Shown piece after piece: positions 27,325-36,871 of a DNA stretch of 64,000 bases. The position numbers and the translations under genes are program-made. How positions within the stretch are numbered: the stretch's first letter is position 1; every line of letters begins with the position of its first letter. The notes under the pieces were generated by a model, which did not search any database, was not told the origin of the DNA, and was given only the letters and a program-made list of their open reading frames with translations. Source of the stretch: Geoalkalibacter ferrihydriticus DSM 17813 (GTDB lineage Bacteria > Desulfobacterota > Desulfuromonadia > Desulfuromonadales > Geoalkalibacteraceae); NCBI RefSeq assembly GCF_000820505.1, contig NZ_JWJD01000007.1:35749-99748 (forward strand), written 5' to 3'.

Positions 27325-28407
27325 TTACTGATGCTTTCGGCTGTCCCCTCGATTGTTTTCCAGCTCGGATTTAACCATCTCAAACACCATCTCTGGCGAA
27401 ATGGCCTTCATGCATGAGTGGTGATCGCATTCCTTCTGATAGCAGTTGATGCAGGGTAGGTCCGCCTGAATGGCGCGCACGTTGTCGCCCGCCGGTTTGA
27501 CCCGGCGTGGGTCGGTGGGGCCGCAGATAACGACGATGGGGCGCTCGGTGCAGGAGGCAAGGTGGGTGGGGCCGGTGTCGTTACCAACGATGAATCGGGC
27601 CTGCTCAAATATCGGCACCAAGTCGAAGATTTCTGTTTTTGCGCACAGATTCACCACCCACTCACCGCAGGCGGCGGCGATATCCTCGCAGTCCTTTATT
27701 TCGTCTTTGCCCCCCACCAGCAAAATCTTCTCCAAGCCCGCTTCATGCAACTGGCGGGCGAGGGCCACATAGTTGTCCGTGCCCCAGCGCTTGAGATGCC
27801 CCGCGGCCTGGCAACCGGGGATAAAGGCGGCGAAGCGGTTGTGAATCAGCCCCCGATCTTTGAGCAGTTGCGCGGCACGCTTGCGGTTGTCTTCAGGGAT
27901 TTGTAGGACCGGGCGGGGGGTGCTGGTTTGAATGCCTCCCGCGGCAAGGGTCTGGCGGAACTGATCGAGAGCGGCGACCTCGATGGGCTTGCTGGTCCAA
28001 GGTGGGCTCAGATGGTAGGGAAAGCAGCGCCGGTTGCCCATGAGAATGGGGCGCACGGGGCTCAGCAGACGCAAAGCGCTGATCAGAAAGCGACTGCGAT
28101 CGTTGGTCTGCAGGTCGATAACCAGATCATATTTGGCCTTGCGCACGGTCTGCAGCCACTTCCAGATGCCCTTCCAGCCCTTGTCCTTGCCGCGCAGATC
28201 GATATCGAGAAGATTGTTTACCCGCGTGTCCTGGCGAAAAAGGCGATCCCAGGGCGGCAGGATGTTTAAGTCGATAATGGCGTCGGGAAAGGCCTGGTGC
28301 AGATCTTCGAGAATTGCCGTGGAGATAATGACATCACCCAGCGCGCTCCACTTGATGAGCAGAATGCGCCGGATGTCTGCGCGGCCGTGAAGGTGGACAT
28401 TATGCAT
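27325..28407 (-). CDS. GT9-family heptosyltransferase-like glycosyltransferase
   Basis: The protein adds a heptose-type sugar to the LPS core or a related glycan. Start at ATG 28407 gives 360 residues beginning just before IRRILLIKWSALGDVIIS, the conserved GT9 N-terminus; the frame stays open 48 codons further upstream without family similarity. C-terminal motifs include FIPGCQAAGHLKRWG, ILLVGGKDE and FIVGNDTGPTHLASC. The end has a cysteine-rich segment (CINCYQKECDHHSC) common in this family. It is transcribed convergently with GT10 and divergently from gmd. ADP-heptose genes gmhA, hldE and gmhB are nearby. Whether it is WaaC, WaaF or WaaQ type cannot be decided. Confidence 0.87.
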   Translation of the reverse strand: MHNVHLHGRADIRRILLIKWSALGDVIISTAILEDLHQAFPDAIIDLNILPPWDRLFRQDTRVNNLLDIDLRGKDKGWKGIWKWLQTVRKAKYDLVIDLQTNDRSRFLISALRLLSPVRPILMGNRRCFPYHLSPPWTSKPIEVAALDQFRQTLAAGGIQTSTPRPVLQIPEDNRKRAAQLLKDRGLIHNRFAAFIPGCQAAGHLKRWGTDNYVALARQLHEAGLEKILLVGGKDEIKDCEDIAAACGEWVVNLCAKTEIFDLVPIFEQARFIVGNDTGPTHLASCTERPIVVICGPTDPRRVKPAGDNVRAIQADLPCINCYQKECDHHSCMKAISPEMVFEMVKSELENNRGDSRKHQ

Positions 28408-28469
28408 GGGTTGCTTTTCCTGCGGTAATCGGCTAGAAATAGCCGTTTGGTTACAACGTGCTGATTCAT

Positions 28470-28499
28470 TTGAAAAATTGAACGGTATCATAGAATAAT
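28470..28499 (+). promoter_or_regulatory. Possible promoter of gmd
   Basis: TTGAAA (28470-28475) and AATAAT (28494-28499) are 18 bases apart, about 50 bases before the gmd start, in the divergent interval with the GT9 gene. The -10 match is fair only. Confidence 0.35.
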
Positions 28500-28549
28500 A
28501 GGAATCCTCGGTCAAATTTTCCAGGCAAAGAAATTTATCAGGAGCAATC

Positions 28550-29671
28550 ATGTCACAAAAAACTGCACTTATTACCGGTATTACCGGCCAGGACGGCGCC
28601 TATCTCGCCGAGTTTCTGCTTAAAAAAGGCTACATTGTGCATGGCCTCAAGCGTCGCGCCTCGCTGTTCAACACCGATCGCATCGATCATATCTACCAGG
28701 ACCCCCATGTGGAGAACCGCAACTTCATCCTCCACTACGGTGACTTGACCGACTCGACCAATCTCATCCGCATCATCCAGCAGGTGCAACCGGACGAAAT
28801 CTACAATCTGGCGGCTCAGTCCCATGTGGCGGTGTCCTTTGAGACCCCGGAATATACCGCCAATGCCGATGGTGTCGGCACCTTGCGCGTTCTCGAGGCG
28901 ATCCGCATCCTTGGCCTTGAGAAGAAAACCCGCTTCTATCAAGCTTCGACCAGCGAACTCTATGGGCTGGTTCAGGAAGTGCCGCAGAAAGAAACCACGC
29001 CTTTTTATCCGCGCTCGCCCTATGCTGTGGCCAAACTCTATGCTTACTGGATTACGGTCAATTACCGGGAAGCCTACGGCATGTTCGCCTGCAACGGGAT
29101 TCTGTTCAACCACGAGTCTCCCGTTCGCGGTGAAACCTTTGTCACACGCAAGATCACCCGCGCCATGGCGCGCATCGCTCTGGGATTACAGGATTGCCTC
29201 TACCTCGGAAACATGAACGCTCTGCGCGACTGGGGTCATGCCCGCGACTACGTCGAGGCACAATGGCTGATGCTGCAACAGGAGCAGCCGGAGGATTTTG
29301 TGATCGCGACAGGCGTCCAGGTATCGGTGCGAGATTTCGTTGATGCGGCTGCTGCCGAACTCGGTATCAAGCTGCGCTGGGAAGGAGAGGGCGTCAACGA
29401 AATTGGTATCGTCGAATCCGTACAGAATGCGACAAAAGTCCAGACCTCGCCGGGAGCTGTGATTGTTCGTGTCGATCCGCGCTATTTCCGGCCGACGGAA
29501 GTCGAAACCCTGCTGGGCGATCCGAGCAAGGCCAGGGAAAAACTGGGCTGGACGGCCACAACCAGTTTGCAGGAACTGGTGAGCGAGATGGTGCGCAGCG
29601 ATCTGGAAGATGCGCAGCGTGACGAGCTGTGCCGCAGGGAGGGGTTTCAGACCTTCAACTTTCATGAATAA
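28550..29671 (+). CDS. gmd: GDP-mannose 4,6-dehydratase
   Basis: Gmd converts GDP-D-mannose to GDP-4-keto-6-deoxymannose, the first step to GDP-L-fucose or GDP-rhamnose. The 373-residue extended short-chain dehydrogenase has [15 protein letters not shown] at the N-terminus, the GLKRRAS segment, catalytic Tyr-Lys in [12 protein letters not shown] and the family motif [17 protein letters not shown]. An AGGAG site lies upstream of ATG 28550. fcl overlaps its last codons, so the product is GDP-L-fucose. Likely user: the GT10 gene at 26223-27242. Confidence 0.96.
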   Translation: MSQKTALITGITGQDGAYLAEFLLKKGYIVHGLKRRASLFNTDRIDHIYQDPHVENRNFILHYGDLTDSTNLIRIIQQVQPDEIYNLAAQSHVAVSFETPEYTANADGVGTLRVLEAIRILGLEKKTRFYQASTSELYGLVQEVPQKETTPFYPRSPYAVAKLYAYWITVNYREAYGMFACNGILFNHESPVRGETFVTRKITRAMARIALGLQDCLYLGNMNALRDWGHARDYVEAQWLMLQQEQPEDFVIATGVQVSVRDFVDAAAAELGIKLRWEGEGVNEIGIVESVQNATKVQTSPGAVIVRVDPRYFRPTEVETLLGDPSKAREKLGWTATTSLQELVSEMVRSDLEDAQRDELCRREGFQTFNFHE

Positions 29672-30611
29672 GCATGCAAAAATTTTTGTCGCCGGACACA
29701 AAGGGTTGGTCGGCTCTGCGATCGTCCGTCGCTTGCAGTCCACGGGTTACGACAATCTTCTGTTGCGCTCGCGTACGGAACTGGATCTTTGCGAGCAGGC
29801 GGCGGTACGCGACTTTTTCGCACAGGAAAAGCCCGCGTATGTGTTTCTCGCAGCGGCCAAAGTGGGCGGGATCGTCGCCAACAATACCTGGCCGGCGGAA
29901 TTCATTTATGAAAACCTGGCGATCCAGACCAACGTCATACATGCCGCTTGGCAGTCTGGTGTCAAGCGCCTGCTGTTCCTCGGTTCTTCCTGCATTTATC
30001 CCAAGTTCGCGCCCCAGCCCATGCGCGAAGAGCATCTGCTCACCGGTGAGTTGGAGCCAACCAATGAGCCCTATGCCGTCGCCAAAATCGCTGGAATTAA
30101 GATGTGCCAGTCCTATAATCGACAATACGGCACCCACTTTCTTTCGGTTATGCCGACCAATCTTTATGGTCCCAATGATAATTTCGATCTGACCAGTTCC
30201 CATGTCATCCCTGCATTGCTGCGCAAGATTCACGAGGCAAAAATCAACGCTGCACCGTCCGTGGAGATATGGGGAACGGGTCAGCCCCGGCGTGAGTTTC
30301 TGCATGTCGATGATATGGCCGATGCTTGTCTTTTCGTCATGCAGGCATCGCAGGAGCGGCTGGATGCTGAAGCCGCCCCGTTCTTTAACGTCGGCACGGG
30401 CAGCGATGTGACCATCGCCGAGTTGGCCCGAACCATCTGCGAAGTTGTTGATTTCAACGGCGCGTTGATTTTCAATACGGACAAGCCTGACGGTGCGCCA
30501 CGCAAACTGCTGGATGTCGAACGCTTGCGTACGCTGGGTTGGAGGGCCAAAGTCGATTTGCGTCAAGGTCTTGACGATACCTATAGGTGGTTTTTGCAGC
30601 ATCGGCAGTGA
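29664..30611 (+). CDS. fcl: GDP-L-fucose synthase
   Basis: Fcl (WcaG) is an epimerase-reductase that turns GDP-4-keto-6-deoxymannose into GDP-L-fucose with NADPH. From ATG 29664 it has 315 residues, with [17 protein letters not shown] at the N-terminus, [14 protein letters not shown] in the active-site region and the [11 protein letters not shown]yr-Lys pair. [13 protein letters not shown] follows. The start overlaps the gmd stop by eight bases, which fits coupled translation. gmhA follows after a 13-base gap. Confidence 0.96.
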   Translation: MNKHAKIFVAGHKGLVGSAIVRRLQSTGYDNLLLRSRTELDLCEQAAVRDFFAQEKPAYVFLAAAKVGGIVANNTWPAEFIYENLAIQTNVIHAAWQSGVKRLLFLGSSCIYPKFAPQPMREEHLLTGELEPTNEPYAVAKIAGIKMCQSYNRQYGTHFLSVMPTNLYGPNDNFDLTSSHVIPALLRKIHEAKINAAPSVEIWGTGQPRREFLHVDDMADACLFVMQASQERLDAEAAPFFNVGTGSDVTIAELARTICEVVDFNGALIFNTDKPDGAPRKLLDVERLRTLGWRAKVDLRQGLDDTYRWFLQHRQ

Positions 30612-30624
30612 GGAGGCAGAGAAA

Positions 30625-31206
30625 ATGGAAGAGCTCATCAAGGCGCATTTTACGAGGCACGCTGATGCCTTGGAGAAGACCCGGGTCGCGCTGACGCCGG
30701 CAATCGTCCAGTGCGTTGAGCTTATTGCATCTGCATTGCGCGCCGGCAACAAGGTGCTGATTATGGGCAATGGCGGCTCCGCGGCCGATGCTCAGCATTT
30801 TGCCGCCGAACTGGTGGGGCGTTTTCTGCGTGAAAGGCGTGCGCTGCCGGCCATTGCCTTGACTACGGATACTTCGCTGCTGACTGCGGTCGCCAATGAT
30901 TTCGGTTTTGATCAGGTCTTCAAGCGCCAGGTTGAAGCTTTGGCGCGGCCGGGCGATGTGGTGATCGGTCTTTCCACCAGTGGCAATTCAGAGAATGTGG
31001 CATCGGCTCTGCGCGAGGCGCGGGTCAAAGGCTGCGCAACTTTGGGATTACTCGGCCGCGATGGCGGCTGTATTGCGCCCCTGGTCGACCTGAATCTTAC
31101 CGTGCCGGTGCAAGCTACTCCGCATATCCAGGAAGCTCATATCACCATCATTCATCTGCTGTGCGACCTGGTGGAGCGGCAGATATGCCAAGAGGGCGAA
31201 GGATGA
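30625..31206 (+). CDS. gmhA: Sedoheptulose-7-phosphate isomerase
   Basis: GmhA makes D-glycero-D-manno-heptose 7-phosphate, the first step to ADP-heptose for the LPS inner core. The 193-residue SIS-domain protein shows MGNGGSAADAQHFAAELVGRF, LTTDTSLLTAVANDFGFD and GLSTSGNSENV, and a C-terminal histidine motif in QEAHITIIHLLCDLVE. ATG 30625 sits eight bases after AGGAGG. Its stop overlaps the ATG of the next gene (ATGA), tying the deoxyhypusine-synthase-like gene to this pathway's operon. Confidence 0.95.
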   Translation: MEELIKAHFTRHADALEKTRVALTPAIVQCVELIASALRAGNKVLIMGNGGSAADAQHFAAELVGRFLRERRALPAIALTTDTSLLTAVANDFGFDQVFKRQVEALARPGDVVIGLSTSGNSENVASALREARVKGCATLGLLGRDGGCIAPLVDLNLTVPVQATPHIQEAHITIIHLLCDLVERQICQEGEG

Positions 31207-32156
31207 GCAAAAAATACCGTCCCATTGACCTCTCAGGGGTCAAAACCTATTCCATCAAAACGCGCAACAATAAGGTGAATGTGCGCGAGCATTTTTCCGC
31301 GGCGCCGCGTGCCGGCATGTCTTTCGGCGAATTCTTCGACAGCATGCCCCGTCTGTTGGGTGCCGACAGTCTGCGTGGTGTTGTCGATGCAGTCGTGCAG
31401 GCGCGCGCCAAGGATCGCCCCGTTGTGCTTGCCATAGGCGGTCATGTTATCAAGTGTGGCCTTCAGCCGGTTCTGAAGAGCCTGATCGATGCGGATATGG
31501 TGACGGCTGTAGTCATGAATGGCTCCGCAGCCATTCATGACTTTGAAGTTTCGTTGGTCGGCGCCACCTCCGAAGATGTGGGCGCGGTCCTGCATTCGGG
31601 CGATTTCGGTTTCTCCGAAGAGACCGGCGGCGGTATGAACCGTGCGCTGAAGCAAGGGTTTGAATGCGATATGGGCTATGGCGAAGCCATCGGTCGTTGC
31701 ATAATAGACAATCAGCATCCTTTCCGCGATTCCAGTCTGCTTGCCGTCTGTGCCGAAAAGGATATTCCCGTGACGGTCCACGTTGCGCTCGGAACCGACA
31801 TCATCCATCAGCATCCGCAGGCCGATGGCGCCATCACCGGCGAAATGACTTTCCGCGACTTTCGGCTGCTGACCTCTATCGTTACGGATCTCAGTGGTGG
31901 TGTTTGGCTCAATGTCGGATCCGCTGTGCTGCTCCCCGAAGTGTTTCTCAAGGCATTGTCCATCGCCCAGAACCTCGGGCATCATGTCGACGGGTTCACA
32001 ACCGCAAATTTTGACATGATTCAGCATTACCGGCCACTGACCAATGTTGTGAAGCGCCCGACCTCGGGTCAGGGCCGCGGTTATACCATCACCGGGCACC
32101 ACGAAATCAACATTCCGCTTTTAGCGGCGGCGATTCTCGATAAAATCAGAGGTTGA
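31203..32156 (+). CDS. Deoxyhypusine-synthase-like protein of unknown function
   Basis: The 317-residue protein is not a standard ADP-heptose enzyme. By eye it follows deoxyhypusine synthase: a GGHVIKCGLQPVLKSLID block (about 79-96), VMNGSAAIHDFE (about 105-116), EKDIPVTVHVALGTDIIH (about 185-202), NVGSAVLLPEVFLKAL (about 237-252) and a C-terminal GHHEINIPLLAAAIL. The GGG-x2-KHH segment that carries the catalytic lysine in true deoxyhypusine synthases is replaced by VGSAVLLPEVF, so it should not modify an eIF5A-like partner in the usual way. It is translationally coupled to gmhA and lies seven bases before hldE. I infer a nucleotide-binding envelope-related enzyme; the reaction is unknown. 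Confidence 0.72.
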   Translation: MSKKYRPIDLSGVKTYSIKTRNNKVNVREHFSAAPRAGMSFGEFFDSMPRLLGADSLRGVVDAVVQARAKDRPVVLAIGGHVIKCGLQPVLKSLIDADMVTAVVMNGSAAIHDFEVSLVGATSEDVGAVLHSGDFGFSEETGGGMNRALKQGFECDMGYGEAIGRCIIDNQHPFRDSSLLAVCAEKDIPVTVHVALGTDIIHQHPQADGAITGEMTFRDFRLLTSIVTDLSGGVWLNVGSAVLLPEVFLKALSIAQNLGHHVDGFTTANFDMIQHYRPLTNVVKRPTSGQGRGYTITGHHEINIPLLAAAILDKIRG

Positions 32157-32163
32157 TGGGTTT

Positions 32164-33636
32164 ATGGATCGGATGGAAATAGAAAGCTTTCTTGCGCGCC
32201 TTAAAGGTCTCAAAGCCCTGGTCATCGGCGATCTGATGCTTGATGAGTACGTATGGGGCCGCACCGATCGGATTTCCCCCGAGGCCCCCGTGCAGGTGGT
32301 CGAGGTGGTGCGCCAGGATCTGCGGCTGGGCGGAGCGGGCAATGTGGTGAACAACCTGGTCGCCCTTGGCTGTCAAATTGAGGTGGCCGGCGCCCTTGGC
32401 GAGGATGAAGATGGGCGCGGCCTGCGCAGCATGCTGGAGGCGCGGGGCATCGGCACTGGCGGCATCGTGCTGGACGTGGGGCGCACGACCAGCCGCAAGA
32501 CCCGCATCCTTGCCAGTAATCAGCAGATGTTGAGAATCGATCGGGAAAGCACAAGTCCCATCAGTGCCGAGGTGGAAAAACAGTTGGCCGCCCAGGTTCG
32601 TGACGCGGTGTCCGGGTGTCAGGTGATCCTGGTGTCCGACTATCTCAAGGGAGTTTTGACTCAAGGGCTTTTGCAGGAGATCTTTGCCATTGGACGCGCC
32701 GCGGGCATCCCGGTGGTCGTCGATCCCAAAGGCAACGATTACCACAAATACCGTGGCGCGACTCTCATCACGCCCAACCGCAAGGAGGCGCAAACGGCTT
32801 CCGGAATTCTGATCAGCGATGACGCCGGTCTTTGCCGCGCCGGCAGAAAATTGCGCGAGTCTCTCGGCCTTGAAGCCCTGGTTTTGACCCGCAGCGAAGA
32901 GGGCATGAGTCTGTTTCTTGCCGATGGCCAGGAAGTGCACCTGCCCACCGAGGCACGGGAAGTGTTCGATGTCTCCGGTGCCGGTGATACCGTGCTCGCC
33001 TTGTTGGGGATCGGCCTGGGCGCTGGACTCTCGGTGGAAAATGCCGCGCATGTGGCCAATCTGGCGGCGGGCATCGTCGTCGGCAAGGTCGGGACTTCCA
33101 CCGTCGCCCCCGAGGAAATTCTCGAAGTCGCAGGAAGGCAGCACTCCGACAGCGATTTGAAAATTAAAGGCCGCGAGATTCTCAGTGTTCTGCTTGAACG
33201 CGAGCGCGAACGCGGCAAACGCATAGTCTTCACCAACGGCTGCTTCGATCTGCTGCACGTTGGACATGTCAAGTATCTGCAGAAGGCCCGCAATCTTGGC
33301 GATTTGCTGGTGCTGGGACTCAATTCGGACGCCTCCATCCGGCGCCTCAAGGGCCCCAAACGGCCTCTCATCGGCGAGGAGGAGCGTGCGCATCTGATGG
33401 CGGCGCTCAAGTGCATCGACTATGTGGTGACTTTTGATGAGGATACGCCGCTGGAACTTATTGACGCTCTGCGTCCGCAGATTCTCGTCAAGGGCGGCGA
33501 TTATGCCCCCGAGGGTGTGGTCGGCAAAGAGTTGGTGGAAAGCTACGGCGGCCGGGTTGAGATCATTTCCTTTGTCGATGGAAAATCGACCACCAATGTC
33601 ATCGAGACGATTCTCGAACGTTATCGGGATGAATGA
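32164..33636 (+). CDS. hldE: Bifunctional heptose-7-phosphate kinase / heptose-1-phosphate adenylyltransferase
   Basis: HldE phosphorylates heptose 7-phosphate at C1 and later adds AMP to give ADP-heptose. The 490-residue protein combines a PfkB-type kinase (about residues 1-325, with VIGDLMLDEYVWG, LGGAGNVVNNL and the DVSGAGDTV catalytic motif) and a nucleotidyltransferase (about 345-490, with FTNGCFDLLHVGHVKYLQ). Full-length fusion is present. gmhB overlaps its end. The last enzyme, the epimerase HldD, is not in the window. Confidence 0.96.
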   Translation: MDRMEIESFLARLKGLKALVIGDLMLDEYVWGRTDRISPEAPVQVVEVVRQDLRLGGAGNVVNNLVALGCQIEVAGALGEDEDGRGLRSMLEARGIGTGGIVLDVGRTTSRKTRILASNQQMLRIDRESTSPISAEVEKQLAAQVRDAVSGCQVILVSDYLKGVLTQGLLQEIFAIGRAAGIPVVVDPKGNDYHKYRGATLITPNRKEAQTASGILISDDAGLCRAGRKLRESLGLEALVLTRSEEGMSLFLADGQEVHLPTEAREVFDVSGAGDTVLALLGIGLGAGLSVENAAHVANLAAGIVVGKVGTSTVAPEEILEVAGRQHSDSDLKIKGREILSVLLERERERGKRIVFTNGCFDLLHVGHVKYLQKARNLGDLLVLGLNSDASIRRLKGPKRPLIGEEERAHLMAALKCIDYVVTFDEDTPLELIDALRPQILVKGGDYAPEGVVGKELVESYGGRVEIISFVDGKSTTNVIETILERYRDE

Positions 33637-34213
33637 TCAGACGCTCCGCCGAGCGGTGTTCCTCGATCGCGACGGGACGATCAATGTCGAGAAGGATTAT
33701 CTTTTTCGCCCTGAGGATTTCGAATTCATTCCCGGCGCGCCCGAGGCCATCGCACGGCTTAAGCAGGCGGGATTTCTGGTCATCGTGGTGACCAATCAGT
33801 CGGGGGTGGCGCGGGGTTATTTCAGCGTCGACGAGGTTCGCGCGCTCCACGATTTTCTGCAAAAGGAACTTGCGCCCTTCGGTGCGGCCGTTGACGCTTT
33901 CTATCTGTGCCCTCATCATCCCGAACAGGGTGTTGGTTCTTACAAGAGCGACTGCGATTGCCGCAAGGGGCGCCCCGGCATGCTCTTGCGGGCGGCGGCG
34001 GAGCACGCTATTGATTTGCGTCGCTCATTTATGGTCGGCGACAAGGTGGCGGATGTGGAAGCTGGTCGGCGTGCCGGCTGTCGTTCCCTTTTGGTGCTGA
34101 CCGGCTATGGGGAAACAGAGGCAACAAAGATTGGACCGGAAGATGCCGTCGTCGTTGCTGATCTGGCTCAGGCGGTGGATTATATTCTGCATTTAGAGGG
34201 AATGAACTTATGA
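33629..34213 (+). CDS. gmhB: D-glycero-beta-D-manno-heptose 1,7-bisphosphate 7-phosphatase
   Basis: GmhB removes the 7-phosphate between the two HldE steps. ATG 33629 overlaps the hldE stop by eight bases and gives 194 residues. HAD motifs are clear: FLDRDGTIN (motif I), [13 protein letters not shown] (motif II), and [16 protein letters not shown] (motif IV). The zinc-binding loop is [21 protein letters not shown]. The stop overlaps the start of the next gene. Confidence 0.95.
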   Translation: MNDQTLRRAVFLDRDGTINVEKDYLFRPEDFEFIPGAPEAIARLKQAGFLVIVVTNQSGVARGYFSVDEVRALHDFLQKELAPFGAAVDAFYLCPHHPEQGVGSYKSDCDCRKGRPGMLLRAAAEHAIDLRRSFMVGDKVADVEAGRRAGCRSLLVLTGYGETEATKIGPEDAVVVADLAQAVDYILHLEGMNL

Positions 34214-35235
34214 ACGCATCCGCGGAAAAAATTCTGGTTACCGGCGCCGCCGGTTTCATCGGCTACCATTTGTGCGAAAGATTGCTGCAGGAGGGGCACG
34301 AGGTCGTCGGTCTGGACAACCTTAACGACTATTATGATGTGTCCCTCAAGCAGGCGCGCCTGGAGCGCCTTGAAGGGCGTCGCGGCTTTCGCTTCGTGCG
34401 CCTCGATCTGGCGGATCGCGAGGGCATGGCGGAGTTGTTCGCTCGCGAGCGTTTCAAGCGCGTGGTCAATCTTGCGGCCCAGGCCGGGGTGCGCTATTCC
34501 CTGACCAACCCGCATGCCTACATCGACAGCAACCTGGTCGGTTTCATCAATATCCTCGAAGGCTGCCGGCATCAGCAGGTGGAGCATCTGGCGTATGCAT
34601 CGTCCAGCTCCGTCTATGGGGCCAATACGCGCATGCCTTTTTCGATCCACGACAACGTCGATCATCCGGTGTCGCTCTATGCCGCGAGCAAGAAGGCCAA
34701 CGAACTGATGGCGCACACCTACAGCCACCTCTACGGTTTGCCGACTACGGGACTGCGTTTTTTCACGGTCTATGGGCCCTGGGGGCGGCCGGATATGGCC
34801 CTGTTTCTGTTTACCAAGGCGATTCTTGAAGGGCGCTCCATCGACGTGTTCAACCACGGCCGCATGCAGCGCGATTTTACCTTTATCGATGACATCGTTG
34901 AGGGCGTGACCCGCGTGACTTTCCGCACTGCTGCCCCAAATCCCGCCTGGCACGGCGATGCACCAGACCCCGGCACCAGCGCAGCTCCCTACAGGCTGTA
35001 CAACATCGGCAACAACAACCCCGTCGCATTGCTGGATATGATTGCCACCCTCGAGAAGGAGCTCGGCAGGGAAGCAGAGAAGAATTTGCTGCCGATTCAG
35101 CCGGGAGATGTTCCCGCTACCTATGCCGACGTCGACGATCTGATGCGCGACACTGGTTTTAAACCTGCCACACCGCTGGCAGAGGGTATCCGAAGGTTCG
35201 TTGGTTGGTATCGTGATTATTACAGGATTGCTTAG
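34210..35235 (+). CDS. UDP-glucuronate 4-epimerase
   Basis: The enzyme interconverts UDP-glucuronate and UDP-galacturonate. The 341-residue extended SDR protein has [52 protein letters not shown], the [11 protein letters not shown] catalytic Tyr-Lys pair and [16 protein letters not shown]. All of these are typical of the CapI/LspL group rather than of HldD or GalE. It closes the operon that began at gmd, followed by an intrinsic terminator. The product may feed the same surface glycan; another nucleotide-sugar substrate cannot be excluded. Confidence 0.9.
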   Translation: MNASAEKILVTGAAGFIGYHLCERLLQEGHEVVGLDNLNDYYDVSLKQARLERLEGRRGFRFVRLDLADREGMAELFARERFKRVVNLAAQAGVRYSLTNPHAYIDSNLVGFINILEGCRHQQVEHLAYASSSSVYGANTRMPFSIHDNVDHPVSLYAASKKANELMAHTYSHLYGLPTTGLRFFTVYGPWGRPDMALFLFTKAILEGRSIDVFNHGRMQRDFTFIDDIVEGVTRVTFRTAAPNPAWHGDAPDPGTSAAPYRLYNIGNNNPVALLDMIATLEKELGREAEKNLLPIQPGDVPATYADVDDLMRDTGFKPATPLAEGIRRFVGWYRDYYRIA

Positions 35236-35285
35236 GGAAAAACGCCAAGGGGGGATGATCCTGTTTTTACCAGGATGTCGTTGAG

Positions 35286-35318
35286 AAGGGCCGGTGCACA
35301 TTCTGCGCACCGGCCCTT
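35286..35318 (+). terminator. Intrinsic terminator after the UDP-GlcA epimerase gene
   Basis: A perfect 12-bp stem, AAGGGCCGGTGC (35286-35297) with GCACCGGCCCTT (35307-35318), has a nine-base loop and is followed by GTTGTATT. It ends the gmd-to-epimerase transcription unit. Confidence 0.8.
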
Positions 35319-35352
35319 GTTGTATTCAGCGTAACTTGTCAGTATGCACGTC

Positions 35353-35426
35353 AAGCCTTGGCGGCAGCGCCTGCGGCTCAAACATTCACCGCGGCACTCA
35401 GCCGCCACGGCTTGCGGCGCGATTGG
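35353..35426. repeat. Dispersed repeat family A, copy 1
   Basis: Arms at 35353-35365 and 35401-35413 pair at 12 of 13 positions. The loop contains the family core CGCCTGCGGCTCAAACATT and CCGCGGCACTCA. Compared with the copies at 53202 and 54711 it lacks about 22 bases of the left loop. The right flank GCGGCGCGATTGGG is shared with the copy at 40853. Confidence 0.75.
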
Positions 35427-35450
35427 GTATTAGGCTGAACGGTTTTCCCT

Positions 35451-36839
35451 TCAGCAGGCGTTTTGGATCAGATAGTCACGCACCGCCTGGGTATCGGCGG
35501 GGATATTTTCACAACGTTTGGGCTTGTCTTCAATGCCTTCCAACGAGGGCGGCCGCTGTGGATCACGGCCGATGGCCCGGCGCACCGCGTCGCCGAATTT
35601 CGCTGGATGAGCGGTGGCCAGGCACACCACCGGGCACTCGCCTCCGGCAAGATCCCGTCCGGCGCGTACGCCCACGGCGGTGTGCGGGTCAAGCACGTAG
35701 CTGGTCAGTTCGTGGAAGGCGCGAATGGTTGCCAGGGTTTGCTCGCCGTCGACGGAAAGAGCCAGGAAGTCTTCCCTTACCTTGGCCTGCTGCGTGTCGC
35801 TGAAATGCAGGCGGCCGTGGGTGCGAAAATCCGCCATGGCCTGGGTGACGGCGGCGCCGTCCTCGTCGAGCAGATAGAACAGATAGCGCTCAAAGTTGCT
35901 GGCGATCTGAATGTCCATGGACGGCGAGGGCGTCGAAACCACCGTGCCCAGAGAATAGTCGCCGTGGCGGACGAAGCGCGCGAGAATATTGTTTTCGTTG
36001 GTGGCGAGAATCAGCCGACGGATGGGCAGCCCCATGCGGCGGGCGATGTAGCCTGCGAAAATGTCGCCGAAATTGCCGGTGGGCACGGAAAAATCTACCT
36101 CGCGGCAGCCGGTGAGGCGTTGCACGCGGCCAAAGGCATAGAAGTAATAGACCACCTGCGCCAGCACCCGCGCCCAGTTGATGGAGTTGACGGCACCCAG
36201 GGCGTACTGGTTTTTAAAGGCTACGTCGCCGAAGATTTCCTTGACGATGGCCTGGGCATCGTCGAAGGTGCCTTCGACGGCCAGATTGAACACGTTGGGA
36301 TCGGTAACGGTGGTCATTTGCAGTTCCTGGATCGGCGAGGTCTTGCCCTGCGGATGCAGAATGAAGATGTTGATATTCTTTTTGCCGCGTATCCCGGCAA
36401 TGGCGGCGCTGCCCGTATCGCCCGAGGTGGCACCGAGAATGTTCATTTTCTGATTGCGTTCGATGAGCAGGTATTCGAACAGGTTGCCGAGAAACTGGAG
36501 CGCGACATCCTTGAAGGCGAGGGTCGGCCCGTGGAACAGTTCCAGGATATAGACCCCATCCTCATGCACCACTGGCGTGATGTCAGGATGGGTGAAGGTT
36601 CCATAGGAGCGTTCAATGAGTGTTTTGAGCGCGGCGGAGGGCAGATCGCCGGCATACAGAGAGATGATCTGAAAGGCCAGTTCGGGATAAGCGAGCCGGC
36701 TCAGGGCGTCGATGTCGCCTTCGCTGAGGCTGGGAATGGTCTCAGGCAGCAGCAGGCCGCCGTCGTCGGCTAAACCCATGAGAACGGCGTCTTTGAAAGA
36801 AATGCCGCTGACTCCGCCGCGGGTGCTTTGGTAGCGCAT
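35451..36839 (-). CDS. thrC: Threonine synthase
   Basis: ThrC converts O-phosphohomoserine to threonine with PLP. The 462-residue protein begins MRYQSTRGG, has the cofactor lysine in GPTLAFKDVALQ (about residue 110), NILGATSGDTGSAAIAG for phosphate binding, and SVPTGNFGDIFAGYIARRMG. The size and motifs match the long (E. coli/yeast-type) form. An AAGGAG site lies upstream of the start. It is downstream of maeB but separated by a strong terminator and has its own promoter candidate. Confidence 0.95.
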   Translation of the reverse strand: MRYQSTRGGVSGISFKDAVLMGLADDGGLLLPETIPSLSEGDIDALSRLAYPELAFQIISLYAGDLPSAALKTLIERSYGTFTHPDITPVVHEDGVYILELFHGPTLAFKDVALQFLGNLFEYLLIERNQKMNILGATSGDTGSAAIAGIRGKKNINIFILHPQGKTSPIQELQMTTVTDPNVFNLAVEGTFDDAQAIVKEIFGDVAFKNQYALGAVNSINWARVLAQVVYYFYAFGRVQRLTGCREVDFSVPTGNFGDIFAGYIARRMGLPIRRLILATNENNILARFVRHGDYSLGTVVSTPSPSMDIQIASNFERYLFYLLDEDGAAVTQAMADFRTHGRLHFSDTQQAKVREDFLALSVDGEQTLATIRAFHELTSYVLDPHTAVGVRAGRDLAGGECPVVCLATAHPAKFGDAVRRAIGRDPQRPPSLEGIEDKPKRCENIPADTQAVRDYLIQNAC

Positions 36840-36871
36840 GCAAAATTCTCCTTAAGTAAAATTTCGCGGTC

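Noticed and set aside
34210..35235. ADP-heptose epimerase hldD, suggested by the operon
   Set aside because: The motifs [14 protein letters not shown] and [10 protein letters not shown] are those of UDP-glucuronate 4-epimerases, not HldD.
35353..35426. Integron attC site
   Set aside because: The palindromic shape is similar in size, but no integrase or attI site, no gene cassette and no conserved core-site ends are visible.
35463..36773. Long open frame on the plus strand opposite thrC (about 436 codons)
   Set aside because: It mirrors thrC codons, has no family similarity and no ribosome-binding site; thrC is complete on the other strand.
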